A stretch of DNA of 64,000 nt from Caldimonas brevitalea (GTDB lineage Bacteria > Pseudomonadota > Gammaproteobacteria > Burkholderiales > Burkholderiaceae_C). The DNA lies in the NCBI RefSeq assembly GCF_001017435.1, contig NZ_CP011371.1, positions 4,836,001 to 4,900,000 of the forward strand. The letters run 5' to 3'. The translations under genes and the position numbers were made by a program. Under the pieces are notes generated by a model. The model saw nothing but the letters and a program-made list of their open reading frames with translations, ran no database searches and was not told where the DNA came from. Shown piece by piece: positions 61,756-64,000 of this stretch; positions within the stretch are counted from its first letter, which is position 1; the number at the start of each line of letters is the position of its first letter.

Positions 61756-62586
61756 ATGAGCACCTATCGAACCCTGCGTCGCGAGGACAGCCACGGCGTG
61801 GCTGTCATTCATTTCAACAATCCGCCGATCAATCTGGTCGACCGCGCTTTGCTCGTCGATCTGATCGCGCTGACGAAGGCGCTGGAAGCGGATCAGGACA
61901 TTCGGGTGGTGATCTTTCGCAGCGACCATCCCGACTTCTTCCTGGCGCACTACGATCTGGCGGGCGAGGTCGGCGGCAAGCCGCGGCCCCTGCCGGAAGG
62001 CATGGCGAGCCCCCTCAGCACCTTGTTGACGCGGATCAGCCGATTGCCGCAAGTGACGATCGGCGAACTGCAGGGCCGCGCCCGTGGTGCCGGCAGCGAG
62101 TTCCTGCTGGCGCTGGACATGCGATTCGCGTCGCGGGAACGTGGCCTCCTCGGGCAACCGGAAGCGGCGGTCGGTCTGCTGCCCGGGGCCGGGGGCACGG
62201 TTCGGCTGGCGCAACTGCTGGGCCGCGCCCGTGCGCTGGAGGTGTGCCTGGGTTGCCACGACTTCGACGCTGAACTGGCCGAGCGCTACGGCTGGATCAA
62301 CCGGGCCTTGCCCGACGCAGAGCTGCCAGCTTTCGTGGACGCGCTGGCGCGCCGCATCGCCGGTTTCCCGGCGAGCAGCATCACCCATGTCAAAGCGGTC
62401 GTCAACAAGGTGACGGAACCCGATCCCCAAGCGTTGATCGAAGAATCTCAGCGTTTCGTCGGCAACATGTATTCGGACGAAACCCTGAAGCGCGTGGCAT
62501 GGATGGTCGAGCAGACCAACAAGAGCGGCAGCACCATGGAGATGAACATGGGGCCGCTGCTCGATCGGTATCCCGCCGAGATCTGA
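61756..62586 (+). CDS. Enoyl-CoA hydratase/isomerase-family protein
   Basis: A 276-residue crotonase-fold protein 12 bp after the SDR, with AGGAGA upstream. Crotonase features are present: FNNPPINLVDRALLVDLIAL, IFRSDHPDFFLAHYDL, the oxyanion-hole region GRARGAGSEFLLALDMRFAS and GLLPGAGGTVRLAQLLGRAR. The usual catalytic Glu pair is not clearly conserved, so it may not be a hydratase in the strict sense. It is the last gene of the OYE operon, closed by a terminator. Confidence 0.88.
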   Translation: MSTYRTLRREDSHGVAVIHFNNPPINLVDRALLVDLIALTKALEADQDIRVVIFRSDHPDFFLAHYDLAGEVGGKPRPLPEGMASPLSTLLTRISRLPQVTIGELQGRARGAGSEFLLALDMRFASRERGLLGQPEAAVGLLPGAGGTVRLAQLLGRARALEVCLGCHDFDAELAERYGWINRALPDAELPAFVDALARRIAGFPASSITHVKAVVNKVTEPDPQALIEESQRFVGNMYSDETLKRVAWMVEQTNKSGSTMEMNMGPLLDRYPAEI

Positions 62587-62632
62587 CGCCTGCTTCGCTC
62601 GGGCCCACGCCCGAAGGTGCATCATCCGACGA

Positions 62633-62660
62633 CGCCCAACCGGCCCCGGTTGGGCGTTTT
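62633..62660 (+). terminator. Rho-independent terminator of the OYE operon
   Basis: CGCCCAACC at 62633-62641 pairs exactly with GGTTGGGCG at 62648-62656, followed by TTTT. It lies 47 bases after the enoyl-CoA hydratase-like gene. Confidence 0.9.
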
Positions 62661-62683
62661 GCGTTGTGAGTTTTGCGTTGTGA
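62656..62683. repeat. Exact 14-bp tandem duplication overlapping the terminator tail
   Basis: GTTTTGCGTTGTGA is present twice in a row (62656-62669, 62670-62683), the first copy including the terminator T-run. Confidence 0.8.
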
Positions 62684-62991
62684 GTTCAGTGCAACGGTGC
62701 GAGGGTCGAAACCGACCGAGCCGCTCGGCTCACAGCCTCCTCGCCCGGCGCTTCTGATTTCAGGCCGTCGCTTCGCATTCGCGCCGCGGCCCCCCGGCGT
62801 TCTTCGAGAAAGTGAAGTCATCTGACAAAGCCGACAGGTTGAGTGCCGGCCCGCTTCACCTGGGGCCGCGCCGGCATTTGCCACGACACCAGGGGCCTTG
62901 AGCCGTGCGCGACAGCTCGCTCGCCGGGCACCGGCTCCAACATCCGCTGCAAGCGGACGGCTGCGTCATCACCCAACCCTCCGGAGGAAAG

Positions 62992-64000
62992 ATGCAGAGC
63001 GTCAGCTTCAGTCCCGCCCCACTCGCCATCCTTGCGCAGCAGCAGCCGTGCCAGCCCAAAACCCAGCAAAGTGCGCTGACGCCCGAGATCCAGGCCGCGC
63101 TGAGTTTCCTGATGCTGGCGGTGGCTCAGCAACTCGCCGGCAGGCTCAAGCAATCGAGCCAGGCACAGCAGCAGCCGCAAGGGGGCAATCCCCTGGCCTT
63201 CGCGCCATTGCTGGCACCGCTCCTCCTCGCCGGGGCAGCCAACGCCCACAGTTCTTCCGGGCAAACCGGACCCGGCTCGAACGTGGGATGCGAAGGACCG
63301 ACGCAGAGCAAGGTGCAGACGAGCAACGGCGAGTCCTCTGCAAGCGGCCCGCCGGCAGGCTCCCCCTCCGGCGTGCCGGGGGCGCCCGACAAGGTGCCCC
63401 AGCGCAACGACAAACCAGCCGGCAACCACAGCGTCGACGACTACCTCAATGCGAACAACGGCCTGCTGCGCAACCTCGGCAACCAGGAGGGCGTGAAAGA
63501 CAAGCTCAAGGAGCGCTATGGCAACTGGGAGGACCCCAACCGCAGCGAGGCGGAGCGCAAACAGTCGGCCTACAACGCGTCGCGGCACGTCGGCACCATC
63601 AAGCACAAGCAAGCCTGGGACGGCACGGACCGTGGTGACGTGACGACCAACGGCAAGATGGAAGGTGCGACGAAGGACCGCGAGATCCGCGCCGGCACCG
63701 AGATGGCCGCACTGAAGGATTCTCTGAAGGGGACCGGTGCGGAGCAGGACAAGAACACCAACGACATCCTCGGCAACCCCAATCTCGCCAAGACCAAAGA
63801 CAAGCACGTGCGCAAGAACGGCACCAACCGCGACAACGCGGAGGTGATCGCGCGGGACATCGGGCAAGGCTTCCTGAAAGGCCTCTCGGTGGTCTTCGGT
63901 GGCGTGGCGAGCTTGGTGAGCAAGACGCTGGGCCGCATCCCGGGTCTCGGCAAGCTGTTGGCCGCACCCACCGACGCCTTGTTCGGCACCCTTTCCAACT
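62992..64000 (+). CDS. Long Gln/Asn/Gly-rich, probably secreted protein; continues beyond the window
   Basis: A frame open from ATG 62992 (preceded by GGAGGAAAG) to the window end, at least 336 residues, no stop reached. The N-terminus is Gln/Pro-rich with amphipathic and hydrophobic stretches (EIQAALSFLMLAVAQQLAG, LAFAPLLAPLLLAGAANA) but no normal signal peptide. A Ser/Gly/Pro linker follows, then a hydrophilic domain (NNGLLRNLGNQEGVKDKLKE, NGKMEGATKDREI, NLAKTKDKHVRKNGTNRDN) and a final hydrophobic GFLKGLSVVFGGVASLVSK. Composition recalls harpin-like or other type III-secreted proteins, but no homologue is recognised and no secretion genes are in view. Low Cys content fits secretion. Confidence 0.7.
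   Translation, partial: MQSVSFSPAPLAILAQQQPCQPKTQQSALTPEIQAALSFLMLAVAQQLAGRLKQSSQAQQQPQGGNPLAFAPLLAPLLLAGAANAHSSSGQTGPGSNVGCEGPTQSKVQTSNGESSASGPPAGSPSGVPGAPDKVPQRNDKPAGNHSVDDYLNANNGLLRNLGNQEGVKDKLKERYGNWEDPNRSEAERKQSAYNASRHVGTIKHKQAWDGTDRGDVTTNGKMEGATKDREIRAGTEMAALKDSLKGTGAEQDKNTNDILGNPNLAKTKDKHVRKNGTNRDNAEVIARDIGQGFLKGLSVVFGGVASLVSKTLGRIPGLGKLLAAPTDALFGTLSN

Noticed and set aside
62772..62806. TTCG repeats upstream of the last gene as a possible HrpB (hrpII) box
   Set aside because: The spacings between TTCG elements are 21 and 27 bases, not the 16 required by the HrpB consensus.
1..64000. CRISPR arrays, tRNA and rRNA genes
   Set aside because: No regularly spaced 24-40 bp repeats were noticed and no tRNA-like or rRNA-like segments were recognised.

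Overview
The window is high-GC DNA from a proteobacterium, most likely a betaproteobacterium of the order Burkholderiales. This is inferred from codon use, PEP-CTERM proteins, a complete nitrous-oxide reductase cluster, DUF3297/DUF4177-type small proteins and Burkholderiales-style regulators; no rRNA or tRNA marker is present. Gene density is uneven. Dense operons alternate with long stretches that hold no intact gene but do hold broken transposases and decayed gene ends, which reads as an accessory, rearranged part of the chromosome.

Layout. 0.4-5.2 kb: a HAF-repeat PEP-CTERM protein fused to a second exported segment, an AraC/VOC pair and an RTX calcium-repeat exoprotein. 5.7-18.4 kb: a patchwork of IS3 and IS66 remnants, a 5'-truncated Hsp20, an M20 amidohydrolase with a decayed tandem copy, a truncated response regulator, a second PEP-CTERM protein, an SDR that has lost its N-terminus, a haloacid dehalogenase and a TetR regulator. 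18.4-29.1 kb: a TonB-like protein and then the nos cluster, nosZ-R-D-F-Y-L on the minus strand with a cytochrome c and apbE (nosX-like) diverging on the plus strand. Two FNR/DNR-type boxes lie in the shared promoter region. The cluster is bracketed by two remnants of the same IS3-type left end. 29.2-29.4 kb holds the decayed C-terminus of another RTX protein.

30.0-35.4 kb is a compact, lower-GC island: an Orn/Lys/Arg-decarboxylase-fold PLP enzyme, a stand-alone AMP-forming acyl ligase, an EamA exporter, a LysR regulator and a small unknown protein. It looks like a small uncharacterised biosynthesis-and-export unit. 36-48.5 kb has ordinary accessory genes: an AraC regulator with a GyrI-like domain, a prolyl-4-hydroxylase-like oxygenase, a glycosidase lipoprotein with a strong terminator, a gutted methyltransferase, a PhyH-like oxygenase, an AidB-like acyl-CoA dehydrogenase, DUF3297, a divergent DJ-1/MocR pair and a DUF4177 operon. 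49-51.9 kb has a large secreted lipoprotein and a VOC protein.

52.1-58.0 kb is one giant gene for a DUF4011-helicase-nuclease protein of the kind reported in Hhe-type anti-phage defence. 58.7-62.6 kb has a DUF1294 membrane protein and a TetR-controlled operon of old yellow enzyme, SDR and enoyl-CoA hydratase, closed by a good terminator. The window ends inside a long Gln/Asn/Gly-rich gene that looks like a secreted protein.

The best-understood unit is nos: NosZ reduces N2O, NosR (with an FMN site likely loaded by ApbE) supplies electrons, NosDFY and NosL build the copper centre, and the cytochrome c probably carries electrons. All calls rest on reading the sequence; no database search was run.
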